Shown here piece by piece: positions 12,601 through 24,156 of a DNA stretch of 64,000 nucleotides; within the stretch, counting starts at the first letter, position 1; each line of letters opens with the position of its first letter. The notes below the pieces were generated by a model. The model searched no databases, was not told the origin of the DNA, and saw only the letters and a list, made by a program, of their open reading frames with translations. Both the position numbers and the translations under genes were made by a program. The stretch is from Phallusia mammillata (lineage: Eukaryota > Chordata > Ascidiacea > Phlebobranchia > Ascidiidae): the NCBI GenBank assembly GCA_003260075.1, contig QLIY01000004.1:102611-166610 (forward strand), read 5' to 3'.

Positions 12601-15438
12601 CGCAAGACAGCACTATCAACCTCTGTCATTCACTTTGTATCATACACATTGGTAAACCCAAGTGTTAAGAAGCTGATAACCGTACGGATTTACCAACCCC
12701 TTAAGTTTTATTGATAACACAAGAAACACAAGTACAAATTTCTAAGAGGTGTTTGTAGAATATCCACTAAATCGAAAAACCAAAAATAATCTTTTAAAAG
12801 TCTAACACGTACCAGCCGCAAAGAGCTTTTTGTATGCTGTAATGCTCAAATATGTCCACCAATTTTACGTGTGTGTACAGTTATCTTTCTGAGCGCAAAA
12901 GTGGCTTACAGCAACGATCACAAAAGAACAAGCATTATTGAGAATGGCAGCAAAACTAACTCAAAATTCTTTAAAACGCAAAGCAGAATCGAAGTTGCGC
13001 AATTCAGGTAAGGAACTGATTTGGATTGTTTTTTTCATTAAACCTGCACGGCTTCTGCTTTAATTCTGCTAAGATCGGGTGACATTTTTCAAAACGTTTT
13101 TTCGATATTATTTCGGTATCAGATTTTACCTGCGGTACTTAAATTGAAACTTATGGCTTTTACGATTTTCTTAACATTTTGTTTTTTATTTATTTTAGAA
13201 CTCTTCGACATGATCTCTTCACAACCTATTCATTTCGACAACGCGAGTCTGAACTCCCAGAACATTTCGACTACGCCGAATATTCAAAGATCATCACTGA
13301 CTTCGGCACTCATTACTATTCAAGCGGAGTGCTGGGCGGCGAATTTGAAACCATATATCGCTTCGACAGATCGGAATTGGAAGAATCACGTAAAGTCAAA
13401 TATTTGCTTAAGAACTAGTGAATTTGACATTAAACCACCGATTACCGATTCATTTAAACCTCAAAATATAAGTATGTACTGTCAGCCAATGTAGCTATAA
13501 TGTCAAGCCATATTGAGTATTTCCAAGTTTTAGTGTTTTTACGCCTCAAAAACCAACCAACAAAAACAGTGCCAATGCTTGATAGCTTGATATACCATCG
13601 AATGGTTAGTCAAACACTATCTATAAATAACTAAAATTTATTCGTTGACACAGGTCTCTCAGAAGATCAACAAAAACAGTGTATAGAGACTGAGATAGGA
13701 GCTTCAACATCTAGTGGCGCAGGAGGCGGTGTTGAAACAAGTATATGTTCGACCAACACCCTATCCCAGCGTTACGGAGGTATATAATCTCGACTAAATG
13801 TTTTTGTAAGAAATAGTTTGTAATTAAAAGTTGTAAGTCGGGCCGGGTAAGAGCTTAGGTTTTTTTTAACAAACGAATTTTAAAAAAAGATAAAATTACC
13901 TAGCTAATTTTTAAATTATCAAAAGTAGCTATAGATGCTGTAGCTAAAATGCTCAACGGCTTAAAAACATTCTAAACGGCTTAAAAACATCTTGTAGCAA
14001 ACGATTCGAGTTCAGGCCGGGCTTGATGTTCAGTTGGCCATTTTTAATTTTCGCTTAAGGCTTTAGTTATTTTAGCACTTTAATATTAAAATATATTGCA
14101 ATGTTCATACATCTTGCTGATTAACCTACTCACTTTGGTTTAGTTTGAAACAATCCTTCAAGAATATTTTCACAACCAAAACTAAAAAAACTATCAAACG
14201 CTAGTATCCATCCATAGCGAAACAAACAATATAAATAAAACATTTTACAGAGTAGAGGTATCTTTTACTCGCACTAACTATGTAAACATTTAGGAAGTTT
14301 TGTGGCTGCTGCAAAAGAGGTTGTTTCCACTGTACGAGGTGGTTCTTCAGACACGGCTGCGTCTCTTACGTTTTCGCACCAAGAAACGCCATCTAAGGAA
14401 GATTTTGATGCATGGGCTGAAACCATCAAAGATAACCCAGCAGTTGTCGACTATATGGTAACGTAAATCTCTTCAAAATCTCTTTACCTGACTTATATTC
14501 TAAAACAGATTTACCAAAATGGAAGTAGTGTACTTACGAACACTATACACCAACGGTTCTCAAACTGGGGTCCGCGGTCGTTTTGGGGTCCGTGAGGTAA
14601 TTTTTGGGGGACCGCGATAAAGGTTGAAGTAATTTTATATTGATATTTGGCGTCAGTTTGTGTCACTAAATAAGTTTAAATCAAATTAGAATTTAGAATC
14701 GACTTTCCGCCATTGCTAAACAATAGCCTTTATTGCATGACAACTAACAAAAATGCAATTGTTCGCGCACAATCTTTTGGTTTTTAGTGTTGTCTGTGAT
14801 GTCACATGGTGTCTTTGGGTCATTGTTACACGCAATTTTGCACAACTATAGCTAAAATCTTGCAATCAACTTTCGTTTTTTTCTAAAATACACGTTCAGG
14901 CTTAAGGACCGCGAGGCCTCGAAATAAGGGCAAAGGGACCGTTTTGAAAAAATAATGAAAAAGTTTGTGAACCACTGCTATACAGTGCACGGACTTAAAA
15001 AGTAATTTAATCAAAAACATAACTGCCAGAGTACTTGGGAATAGAAATACAATATGCCGGCGTTTCAACAATCGCTGTTGTCGCCATTAGAGCATGTTGT
15101 CAATCGAGCTAGAAATTGTGCAAAATTTCAAAAATACCAAGACACATATCTAATACACTGCTTTATAATAAATGAGAACAGATCCCAATGAATTGGTTAT
15201 ATCCGGTAATGCTGTAGTTGTTTTTTAGCTGGCTCCAATCTCGGCGGTGTTTACGTCAGACGTAAAGAAAGCTAATATGGAACAGGCACTTTACGAGTAC
15301 ATGATTCGATTCAATCCTGATGTTTGTCCTCCTGAGTGTTTGAATGAAGGAGAGCCAGTTGTGGTCAACGACGGCAAAGAGTGCAAATGTCTCTGTTCGA
15401 TTAACTATAGTGGCCCAGCTTGCAGAGATGCAAATTGA
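9649..15438 (+). CDS. C6L-2: complement C6-like MACPF protein
   Basis: Second intact copy, about 556 residues. Exons: 9649-9756, 10159-10371, 10725-10866, 11190-11334, 11585-11723, 12484-12589, 12881-13007, 13199-13389, 13654-13779, 14294-14457, 15229-15438. Order: signal peptide (ending near ERSAAC), TSP1 with WGSWGDCSKTC, second TSP1 with WGEWGGWTNCS, LDLRa split over exons 3-4 with CNGDDDCTDYSDELHC, MACPF with Y-SKIITD-FGTHY then GG (exon 8), and EGF ending in GPACRDAN. All phases match C6L-1. Exon 5 is one codon shorter than in the paralogues. Exon 9 codes for the longest glycine/serine-rich loop of the array between two conserved cysteines. Introns 5 and 10 hold hAT elements. It is probably a secreted pore-forming complement effector. 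The CCP/FIM modules that let vertebrate C6 bind C5b are missing, so partner binding may differ. Confidence 0.93.
11841..12386. mobile_element. hAT-type element in C6L-2 intron 5, with a nested insertion
   Basis: The ends CAGCGGTTCTCAAAC and GTTTGAGAACCATTG form an inverted repeat. The body resembles the element at 14551-14977, sharing TGTCTTTGGGTCATTGTTA-like sequence and a final GGGACCGTTTTGAAAA. The flanking duplication is degenerate (TACTAGAA against ATCTAGAT), which suggests an old insertion. A second element is nested at 11885-12119. Confidence 0.75.
11885..12119. mobile_element. Nested hAT MITE, second copy of the 5180 element
   Basis: A 235-bp copy of the element at 5180-5415 with the same ends. 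It is flanked by a perfect 8-bp duplication CTTTAGGG at 11877-11884 and 12120-12127. It lies inside another hAT element, so it is the younger insertion. Confidence 0.9.
14551..14977. mobile_element. hAT-type element in C6L-2 intron 10
   Basis: A 427-bp non-coding element with ends CAACGGTTCTCAAAC and GTTTGTGAACCACTG, flanked by CTATACAC/CTATACAG (7 of 8). It belongs to the same family as 11841-12386. The pseudogene copy near 16.38 kb has the matching sequence without the element, which is a paralogous empty site. Confidence 0.85.
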
Positions 15439-15960
15439 AGTTCAGAAAAGTAGAGATAAAAATTCATATCTAATTGATTAATACCTTTCGATCATGTGTT
15501 ATCGTTTGTGATCATTTTCCTTAATCAATATCATGTGTATAAACATCATACGGATTACAATTATTTTATTTTATCAAACATCTATACTCTATAGCCTCGT
15601 AAATCAAGCAACTTTATATCCATTGTTGGTGTTTCTTATGTAAATGACAAAACACTCTCTTTTAAGTGGTCAGCATTAAATTTTAGCATTTTTTGCACAC
15701 AAAGTGAATATTTACATGTAAACCAATCAAGCATACCACAAAGTGTTTTGAACTGTTTTAAACTCTGCAAATAATTGGAAAGTTGTTTGTCGGTACGGCA
15801 ATATTAGTATTGTAGGGAGCTGTTTTCTGCTTTTGGCCATTCAAATTGTTGAAACAAGACAAGTCACATTTAGCAGTCTGGACACAACTTGTTACTCATG
15901 TAATAGTCGAGAATATTAGTTTTTGTAATGTCGGCCATACTTGATTTGTATCAAAAGTTG
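15439..15960. other. Intergenic block duplicated downstream
   Basis: There is no gene here. The sequence after C6L-2, for example GCATACCACAAAGTGTTTTG and CTGCAAATAATTGGAAAG, recurs at about 23.4-23.6 kb in front of C6L-4. This shows that the C6L-2 3' end and its flank were copied as a block. Confidence 0.7.
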
Positions 15961-15969
15961 TACTTACTC

Positions 15970-16950
15970 TCTGCATCCCAGAGTTATTTCAAAAAGACCT
16001 TAAGTTTGTTTTAGGTTTCCTGAGTGTAGACAATGGAATTTAAAAGTAAACATGCACCGAGCGACAACAGCAACTCTTTGAAGACGTTACTAGCAGTTTA
16101 AGTCTGTTTTTGCTATACTCTTTGCTGGGCGACAATCGCAAATCAGGCTCAAGTCTTAAAAACTGTTTTAAGACTGGAAGAAAACTTTATTACGTTTATA
16201 CGACAGAAATAACTTGCGTTCGTGACACACTTAAATGCAATGATGATGATGATGATTGTACTGATTATTCGGATAAATTATGCTGCAATGAAATAGGAGT
16301 CCATGTTGTGAACTCAAAGATATAGAATTCCAAGTGTTGATGCTGTTGGAGCCGCGTAAGTTAAAACTCTTTATCGAACACTATACACGGACTTGAAAAG
16401 TAATTTAATCAAAAACATAACTGCCAGAGTAAATACATCATGCAAACGTTTCAACAATCGCTATTGTCGCCATCAGTGCAAGTTGTCAATGAAGCTAGAA
16501 ACGGTTTATATAGTGTAGTTCAGTGGTTCTCAAACTTCTTTTGATGCGACGCCCCTGGACAAGTTTTCTGGACTTGCGACGCACCAGCAAATAAAAGTTA
16601 ATGAGAAAACGTATTATTAAAGTTGTGTTCATTGATAAAACAACAAAAAGCCACGAAACGGAAATATTCTGCGACGCCCTTGGAAACATGAAGCGACGCA
16701 CCAGAGCGTCGCGACGCACAGTTTGAGAACTGCTGGTGTAATTTATCAAAAATGCCAAGGCACATATCTATTACACTGCTTTCAAATACATGAGAACTTA
16801 TCCCAAAGAATTGGTAATATCCAGTAATGAAGTATTTGTTTTTTTAGCTGGCTCCAACTTCGGCCGTGTTTACGTCAAATGTAGGAAAGCTAATATGAAA
16901 CAGGCACTTCACGAGTAGATGATTCGATTCGAGTGTTTGTCCTCCAGGGT
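15970..16950 (+). pseudogene. C6L fragment: LDLRa exon joined to EGF exon
   Basis: A broken copy of C6L-2 material. It begins in intron 3 sequence. An LDLRa exon follows (about 16207-16355) with an expanded GAT run, a 2-base shift and an in-frame stop. The sequence then jumps to intron 10 and the start of the last exon (about 16848-16950), which also has early stops. All MACPF exons are missing. The flanking intergenic sequence around TGAATATTAGTTTTTG occurs on both sides (about 15910 and 16955), and the equivalent region in front of C6L-4 has no such insert. The piece is therefore an insertion or a collapsed duplicate. Confidence 0.85.
16521..16735. mobile_element. hAT MITE inside the pseudogene fragment
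   Basis: A 215-bp non-coding element with ends CAGTGGTTCTCAAAC and GTTTGAGAACTGCTG. It is flanked by GTGTAGTT (16513-16520) and GTGTAATT (16736-16743), 7 of 8 matching. Internal sequence is rich in GCGACGC motifs and differs from the other hAT groups here. Confidence 0.85.
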
Positions 16951-17187
16951 ATTTGAATATTAGTTTTTGTGATGTCGGTTATACTTGACTTTGATTAAAA
17001 TTGTGGTCACTTTCTCCTATATAAATATAAAATCAAACATTTGAGAAATCATAGTGGTAAAAGAGCAAAGATTTTGTCTGATTGTAAAAGCAGTTGCATG
17101 TATTGCATTCGCTCGTGATGGGAGGGTTTAGGTTTGGCAAACAAGTGAGCATTTTAGCACATTACGCAGATTTGCGAAAAACATTCA

Positions 17188-18169
17188 GGGCCGAATGCAG
17201 AAACCTGGATTATCGTTGAGAATCGGATTATCTACGTCACGGTCTGTTGATCCGTATGCAGAAATTTGTAATCCTGGTAGATCGGTGGTTTAGCGCTCTG
17301 AGCCGCCGATTTTTGCATTGCAATGGTTATTTCCACGTGGGCAGGGCTCAGTGGGCTGCGCTCATTTAAGTGCAAAGTTACTTTTAATATTATTTTCTAT
17401 TTTGTTTAAAACAAGTTTTATTTTTTTAGAAAAATCTATTTATTTAATCATTATCAATTTATTTAATCTGCCTTTTATAAATCATTTTTTCAAATCATCA
17501 TCTTTTTAATCAACTTGTTATCACCATCGGCATCACCAACGTTTTGTCATGGCCTCAAGTACAAGCCTTGATACCATTGATTTTCTTGAGATGTTGGATG
17601 ATACCTTTGCCATTGACACCAGAAATTTAAAAGATTATCAAAACCCATTTGAGCGCTTCAACAATGAAGATTTTTTCAAGAGATTCCGCTTCTCCAAACC
17701 AACACTTTGTCTCCTTCTAAATATTATATCTGAAGATCTAATAGTGAGAGCACATGCCATTCCTCCTTTTTTACACTGAAGCTATTTACACTGAACTTGA
17801 TACTCGCAAAAAGTTCTCAAGAGAATACAACTACTTTTTGTCAAAGTTGAGGAACAATCCTACAAAAAAACGGTACTGTCTAAACTTTTTTGCCGCCGTC
17901 TGCCTCATTTCTGTCCACTCCAAAATGTTAGCGACAACTTTCCTGTTGCAATTTGCCGTCCAAACCTATTCGCGCCAAAACAAAAGCTGAGTCACAACGG
18001 AAAATTTGGCGTCAGTGATGCGTGACAGACCAAATCCAAGGCTTGGCTGAGCCGAGCTTGATCCGAGTTTCTGCATACCGCTGAGCCGGGCCTATGATCC
18101 GGGGATCGGCTGAGCCTCGATTGGCGCTAAGCCGCGACTTGAGATAATCCAGGTTTCTGCATTCGGCCC
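17188..18169 (+). mobile_element. Deleted PIF/Harbinger-type transposon
   Basis: The two ends are a long, essentially perfect inverted repeat that begins GGGCCGAATGCAGAAACC and continues through TGGATTATC on each side. Inside, an open frame at 17549-17779 encodes a segment with NPFERFNNEDFFKRFRF, resembling the N-terminus of HARBI1-type Harbinger nucleases. It ends after about 76 codons, and a different open stretch follows, so the nuclease core has been deleted. I could not see a clear 3-bp target duplication. The element interrupts sequence that is continuous upstream of C6L-4. Confidence 0.75.
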
Positions 18170-18415
18170 TAAGAGTTTTTTTTAATTTTCTGGCCTGGTC
18201 TATTCCTGTTAGAACTTTGTCAATAACTAGACAGGGAAGTGGAGACGTTCTACTGCTTCCATTTTTTCTGTACTTACTGAACAATTCAATCCGCAAAATC
18301 ACTACGTTGCTGATTGTGAAATGATTGAATAAAAGTACAATAGTCCTGTTGCAATATTTTGTGAATGAAAGCCTTGTTTTGAATCAAACTAATTTAGGTC
18401 TGTAAAAAAACGGTC

Positions 18416-21400
18416 ATGACTTTTAACCACTTTTGGACCGCAACATGTTTGTTGGTGCTGGTTGTCTTGTTCACTGAACGCTCTGCAGCGTGTAGACCTA
18501 CTTGTGTTGTAAGTCTTTCATGTGGGCCGAATTTATTAAAACTACACTTTTCTTTGTTTCGCTAAGTAAGTTAAAATTGGTAAGTAAAATTCCAACTACA
18601 ACCGTAAAGATCAAGCGTTAAAAAAACAAACTTCATAAAAATACAAATAAGTGCAAACATTATAATAGTGTCTTAAACGAAAACATAGAAAGGTGTTTGG
18701 CCACGTGCAGAAATAGTTCTGTCATATCACTTTCTCCTTTGTAAAAAGAACTGCAAGCTATAAAAAGGTTTTTGAAAGTACAGTATGCTTAGTGTCGGAT
18801 AAAAGTTTAGTCCCAAACTATAGAAATAAGAGTCAAATAGTATGTACAGTTTCTTATTTTATTCGAGGTCTCCAACTGGTCAAACTGGGATTCCTGTTCC
18901 GAAACGTGTCATATAGGTTATCAGGCGCGGATACGGCATCGGACAAGATATGTGAAACACGACGGAAAAAATTGTCCTTCGCTGGTGGATTACCGTATGT
19001 GTATACGAGCAGAATGTCCCGTTAATTGCAAGTGGAGTAACTGGGGCGAATGGAGTAAATGTTCGTCGCACGGCACAAAAGTAAGTTAATTGTAAGCAAT
19101 GATAGCAAATTTCTGCATAGCAAGCAAAACATTCCGGTATAGTCAGCAGGAAAATTGAACACGGACTTAGTAGTGCATTTTCATCTATTGCTAAATTATT
19201 AGACTAAAACCGCCCAATGCCAAAACGACTACCATATTTTTGTTTTCTTCTCTTGTAGTCTACACATTGCCGTTTTCGGTAAAAAGTATCGGCCACATTA
19301 TTTTAATGTTTACCAAGACCCGCGTATACTGTAGGGACTAAAGCGCTGTAAAAAAACTTAATTACTGTGAAGTATTTTTTAGTGCCGTTTGAGAAATATC
19401 GAAACACCGTTAATGTTTGGCGGCAATGATTGCACAGGGATGAACGTAAACATTGCTGCAGGATGTTCTCCGTCACCGGCTTCCCAACCGACATGTGCGA
19501 ATGGAAACCTCTTATGCCGGGATGGTAAAAAAGCTATAACCTAATTACGTAAACAAATAAACTATAACCCGATGTTTTTTTACCATTGGGAGGTAATATT
19601 GTCGTTTTCTTTTTTTCAGGATTATTGTGTTGGAAAATTAAAAATGGACAGTTGTTTTCTAGAAATAACTTGTGTCCGGGACACTCTTGCTTGTAATGGT
19701 GATGATGATTGTACTGATAATTCGGATGAATTGCATTGCGACAAAATACACCATCCGTGTTCTACACCTAAAGATAGAATTCCAAGCATTGACGCCGTTG
19801 GAGCTGGGTAAGAGCAGATTCAGATACATAAATCAAATTTAAATGAGGCTTCGCCGCATCGCTTTGGGTTCTTTGAATTTCAACCGTAGCCTAGATGGTT
19901 GACCCCAAACCAACTACGCCATTATTTTTAGGTTCAATATTGTGAAGAACGAAGAGATCGGAACTATTTTTGACAACGAGCGATTCAACGGAAGATGTTC
20001 GATCGTTGAAAGTGGTGACCATAATGGTCGGGAATTTCGACTTCCAGCAAACGTTTTATCGTTTCGTTTTCAGGTAGTCTTTTATAGCTGTTTTGGGGGG
20101 CATGCATGCTAAATAAAAGTATTGGTAAACGGTTGCAAATTAAAATGAAAGAATTTATTTTGATTCCACGCATTATCTAAAACAGTGATTCTCAAACGCG
20201 GCTCTCAGGGCCGCATGCGGCACCCAACTACTTACATTGCGGTTCGCACCAGACCTCAGAAAACCATCAAAAATTGCTAATTTAGCTTTCAAGGTAGTAA
20301 TCTTTAGTGTTTTTTTGAGGTTTCGTTTTTTGCGGCTCCTAACATACTTAAAAAACTACCATTTAGCCCTGACAAAAAAAGTTTGAGAACCACTGATCTG
20401 AAATGTTTTGTCAAAACCAATCTAAACGTTTTTGGGGCGATTGGGGATGTAACATTCTTGCTAATTAAAATCAACTTGATTCGTTCCGAAGTAGCTTAGA
20501 TATTTTTTGTCATTTTTTCTTAACTTTAAATTTAGGACAAAATCCTAAAACTTAACATTTACCACTAGACAACTTGCTACTCCTCGTTTTTAACAAAGTC
20601 CTACAAATGTGCCAAAAGCTTTTTCCAACAAGAAAGAGAGGAAAGGCAATCAAAACTTGAAACGGGGTTTTCTGGTATGACGATTTTTCCTCTATTCATG
20701 TCTATGTTTTAGAATTTTATCAATTTTTGTCCTTTTTATTTATAGTTTTCGGTTTAAGTGCAAAAGCAGCGTATAGTTCCGACCAAAAACGAAAAACTAT
20801 TGTTGAAAACGGAAGTAAAACCAATTCAAAATATTTCAAACTACAAAGCCGAATTGATGTTGCTGATTTCAGGTAAAAAACGAGCACAAAACTTAAAATG
20901 TATGTCATAACTTTGGGCAGTATAGGTCTGACAAGGAAATTGAAAAATTGGTCTATTTCTGGAATATTTCTTTCAGACTACGTCGTGAAAATATCTTTCT
21001 AACCCACTCATTCCGGCAACGTGAGTTAGATTTACCTGAACATTTCGACTATGCCGAATATTCAAAGATTATCCATGACTTTGGCACTCATTATTATTCA
21101 AGCGGAGTGCTGGGCGGAGAATTTGAGTCGATATTTCGCTATGATCGATCAGAATTGAATGAGTCAGGTAAGCAAATTGATTTCGAAGGTATGATTTTTA
21201 ACTGTTTATTTCGATACATTATAGGTCTCACAGAGGAGGAACAGAAAAATTGTATCAAGGCAGAAGCGACTGGTGGAAGAGGTGAACAATGTTCCACCAA
21301 TGCTTTGTCGCGACGCCATGAAGGTAATTAACGGTTTGAATGTTTGATCATAGGCGCAGAGTTTTACCAAAATGCAATCGGTTGTTACTTTTCTCAGATT

Positions 21401-22065
21401 TTACGATGTTTCGTACGACCGTGATTTACAAACCCTAGGGGGCGGCGCCACCGCCCACTCGGCGCCTATGTGTTTGGTAATACCAAAGTATAACCTTGCA
21501 ACAAATAATCACACTGCATTTTCGGGGTGAATATTTATACCTGATTAAAGTGAAACTTTTCAGGAAGCTTCATTCAAGCCGCAAAGGAAATTATAGTGAC
21601 AGTTAAAGGCGGAACATCCGACACGGCCGCATCGCTGAGTTTTTCCAAAGAAGAAACACCTTTCAAGGAAGATTTCGATGCCTGGGCAGAAACGGTCAAA
21701 GACAATCCAGCGGTGGTAGACTTCATGGTAATAGAGCAATAATATTTTGAACATATGGGCTAAACAGTTTCTCCTTGCAATTAAAACATAGCTTATGTCA
21801 AGAAACTTTGATCACTTTTTGCTTGGTTTCTAATCAAGTTTCGTTATGTTTAGTTGGCTCCTATCTCAGCCGTGTTCGAGTCCAACATCAAGGGGGGGGG
21901 GCAAACATGAACCACGCACTGCGAGAGTATCTTAAACGGTTTGACCGAGACACGTGCCCTCCGAGGTGTTTGAACGGCGGTTCGCCAATCGTGATAGAAG
22001 AAGGAAAAGAGTGCAAATGTCTTTGTGCATCCCACTATTATGGTCCAGCTTGCAGAGATCAATAA
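18416..22065 (+). CDS. C6L-3: C6-like MACPF gene, frameshifted at a G run
   Basis: Exons: 18416-18508, 18868-19080, 19383-19524, 19663-19807, 19932-20073, 20569-20674, 20746-20872, 20977-21167, 21225-21323, 21564-21727, 21854-22065, about 540 residues if the frame were continuous. Domains are as in C6L-2: TSP1 with CSETC, second TSP1, LDLRa CNGDDDCTDNSDELHC, MACPF Y-SKIIHD-FGTHY, EGF. The body, 3' end and flank are close to C6L-5, while exon 1 is of the C6L-2/C6L-4 type; a dead C6L-5-type exon 1 remains in intron 1. In exon 11 a run of ten G (21892-21901) replaces a short unrelated stretch of the paralogue and shifts the frame, giving a stop before the EGF module. The frame beyond the run is otherwise intact, so a sequence or assembly error is possible. 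AATAAA is at 22167-22172. Confidence 0.85.
18685..18790 (+). pseudogene. Dead ancestral exon 1 within C6L-3 intron 1
   Basis: The sequence around TTGGCCACGTGCAG matches the first exon of C6L-5 (31797-31901) and its flanks. The start codon is ATA instead of ATG, a one-base insertion shifts the frame, and a TAA follows. C6L-3 must therefore use the different signal-peptide exon at 18416. Confidence 0.8.
20183..20395. mobile_element. hAT MITE in C6L-3 intron 5
   Basis: A 213-bp element with ends CAGTGATTCTCAAAC and GTTTGAGAACCACTG, flanked by ATCTAAAA/ATCTGAAA (7 of 8). The same intron of the near-identical C6L-5 has an empty site near 33245-33262. The element therefore moved after the two genes split. 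Confidence 0.88.
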
Positions 22066-22812
22066 GTGGAGGTCTTTGTTCATGTAAAATTACAACAAAC
22101 ATTTTTGCCATATATAACCACAAACTGTGTAGATAAGGTCAATTTGTTCATTGTGGAGTTTTTCCAAATAAAATTGAATTCTGTAAATTATAAACTGGCC
22201 AAAAAAATTTACCAGGTTACTTTTCCAAACCCCAGCAAGCAAAAAAAACAGCAATTTACTGTCTCGGTCTTTAGCGTAATTACCAAGCTTACACCACAGT
22301 GGATGTTATTCTGACGCTAGTTATTTCAGCCTACAGCACATACTGGTGTATCCTACACTAAACTTCATATAAGAGTAACAATAAATGCAAACCCGCACCG
22401 TGTATGTTCCTACCGCTAAGAACCCCAACAACTGTTTGAATAAAATATAAATACTAAGAAATATAGCTCCTTCAAAAAAACAAGCCCGCTCTTGCTCAAA
22501 TACCTCCAAGTTTTTTTCTATCGATGCTACATGGTGGCTTCAGGGGTTTAAAGACATAATCGCGTTAATAGACACAGCCCATTGACTTGACGGCATGAAA
22601 CCGTTCGTCACATGGCAAACACAAATGTGACATATTAATTTAAAAATATATAGGGTAAATAACTTCAAAGACTGCGATAAAAGTTTACTGTCTACATAAT
22701 GTAAAAGGCTTGCAAACAAAAAATTATTTCTTTAAAAGGTGACTCGACTTGGGAAACTTTGAACCATAAGGTTTCAACTATTTGAAACTAACAGAAACTG
22801 AGATTGAGCACT
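22066..22812. repeat. C6L-3 3' flank, near-identical to the C6L-5 flank
   Basis: Sequence after the stop codon is almost the same as 34638-35640, with only scattered differences. It marks the 3' arm of the C6L-3/C6L-5 duplication. Homology ends at about 22812, where a fragment of another gene begins. No coding sequence is seen. Confidence 0.85.
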
Positions 22813-22824
22813 AACAGAAACTGA

Positions 22825-22925
22825 GTTTGAATGAAGGAGAGCCAGTTGTGATCAACGACGGAAAAGAATGCAAATGCCTCTGTTCGATTAACTATAGTGG
22901 CCCAGCATGCAGAGATGCAAATTAA
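22825..22925 (+). pseudogene. Orphan EGF-exon end of a C6L-2-like gene
   Basis: About 100 bases reproduce the end of the C6L-2 last exon (protein ending SGPACRDAN, then a stop) and run into a copy of the C6L-2 3' flank. Nothing upstream of the exon fragment belongs to it. The junction with the C6L-3 flank at about 22812-22825 is a duplication breakpoint. Confidence 0.9.
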
Positions 22926-24156
22926 AGTTCAGAAAAGTAGATTAAAAAATTAACAATTAATTGTTACTATTGTTGATTATGTGTTATCGTTTGCGATCAT
23001 TTTCCTCAATCAATGTCATCTATAAACAATATACCGGTTATAATTATTCTTATTTGATCGAACACTTAGCCTAGTAAGTCTAGCAACTATAATTTCATTC
23101 TTCATGTTTCTTATGTGAATGACAAAACACTCCTTTTTAAGTGGTCAGCATTAAATGTTAGCATTTTTACGAAAACATTAGTTTAGCCTAGTAATTTGAT
23201 CACATTAAGTGATAAAAATTTAGCTGTGACGGTGCGTTTTGTTTTAAACTTCGTTGTTTCTGAATATAGAGTCAGGCTAAAATATTACTTTTAACTTGTA
23301 CGTAATTGCTCTAGTGGCTCCGAACTGAATCGCAAGGTCGGTATGATTTTATGCAATTGACAATTAAACCCTTTTCTATGACGAGAAATGCCAAGCAAAC
23401 ATTTTGCACACAAAGCAAATATTCACATGTAAAGCAAACAAGCATACCACAAAGTATTTTGAACTATTTTAAACTCTGCAAATAATTGGAAAGATGTTTA
23501 CTGGTACGGCAATATTGTAGGGAGGTGTTTTCTGCTTTTGGCCATTTAAATTGTTGACACAGCAAGACAAGTTATAACATGAAACTCAGATGGAGTTACA
23601 TTAAAACATATATTATGAAAACTCCTATCAATACCAAACTGTTTATTACAGAGGTTTTCAAAGGAGTAACGCAGTACGCCATGGAATAGACGAGAAGGAT
23701 TTGTATGCTTTTGCACGTTAGTTCTTGTTAAAGACGTATTTTGTAAAAATTACAGGTCTTTGTAAACAAAACTATAGTTTAGCTGTCTGTCCACAACCCT
23801 TTACTCAAGTAATGGTCGAAAATATTAGAGTGATGCCTGTCATACTTGATTTGTGTTAAAATCGTGGTCACCAAATAAAATCGTGGTCAAAACTGCAATA
23901 TAAACCAAGAATTAAAAAGTTTGGAAACTTTAATGATTAGTAATAGCAAACATTTTAACTAAAATAATAAACATTTTGTCTGACTGTGAAAGCGGTTGTA
24001 TGTTTTACATTCGCTCATTATGGGCGGGTGTAGGTTTGGCGAACAAGTAGGCTAAGTATTTTAGCACAATAGGATCAGCAAAACACGGTTTGCATTTAAA
24101 GTTTGTATTTTTGCACCGGGTCGATTTCTGTAAAAAAGGTTTGTCAATAAGTAGAC
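22926..24156. other. Duplicated intergenic region before C6L-4
   Basis: A copy of the region following C6L-2 and preceding C6L-3 (about 15.45-17.15 kb). It lacks both the LDLRa/EGF pseudogene insert and the Harbinger element. No gene is seen. It should contain the C6L-4 promoter, but I see no clear TATA box at a usual distance. Confidence 0.7.
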
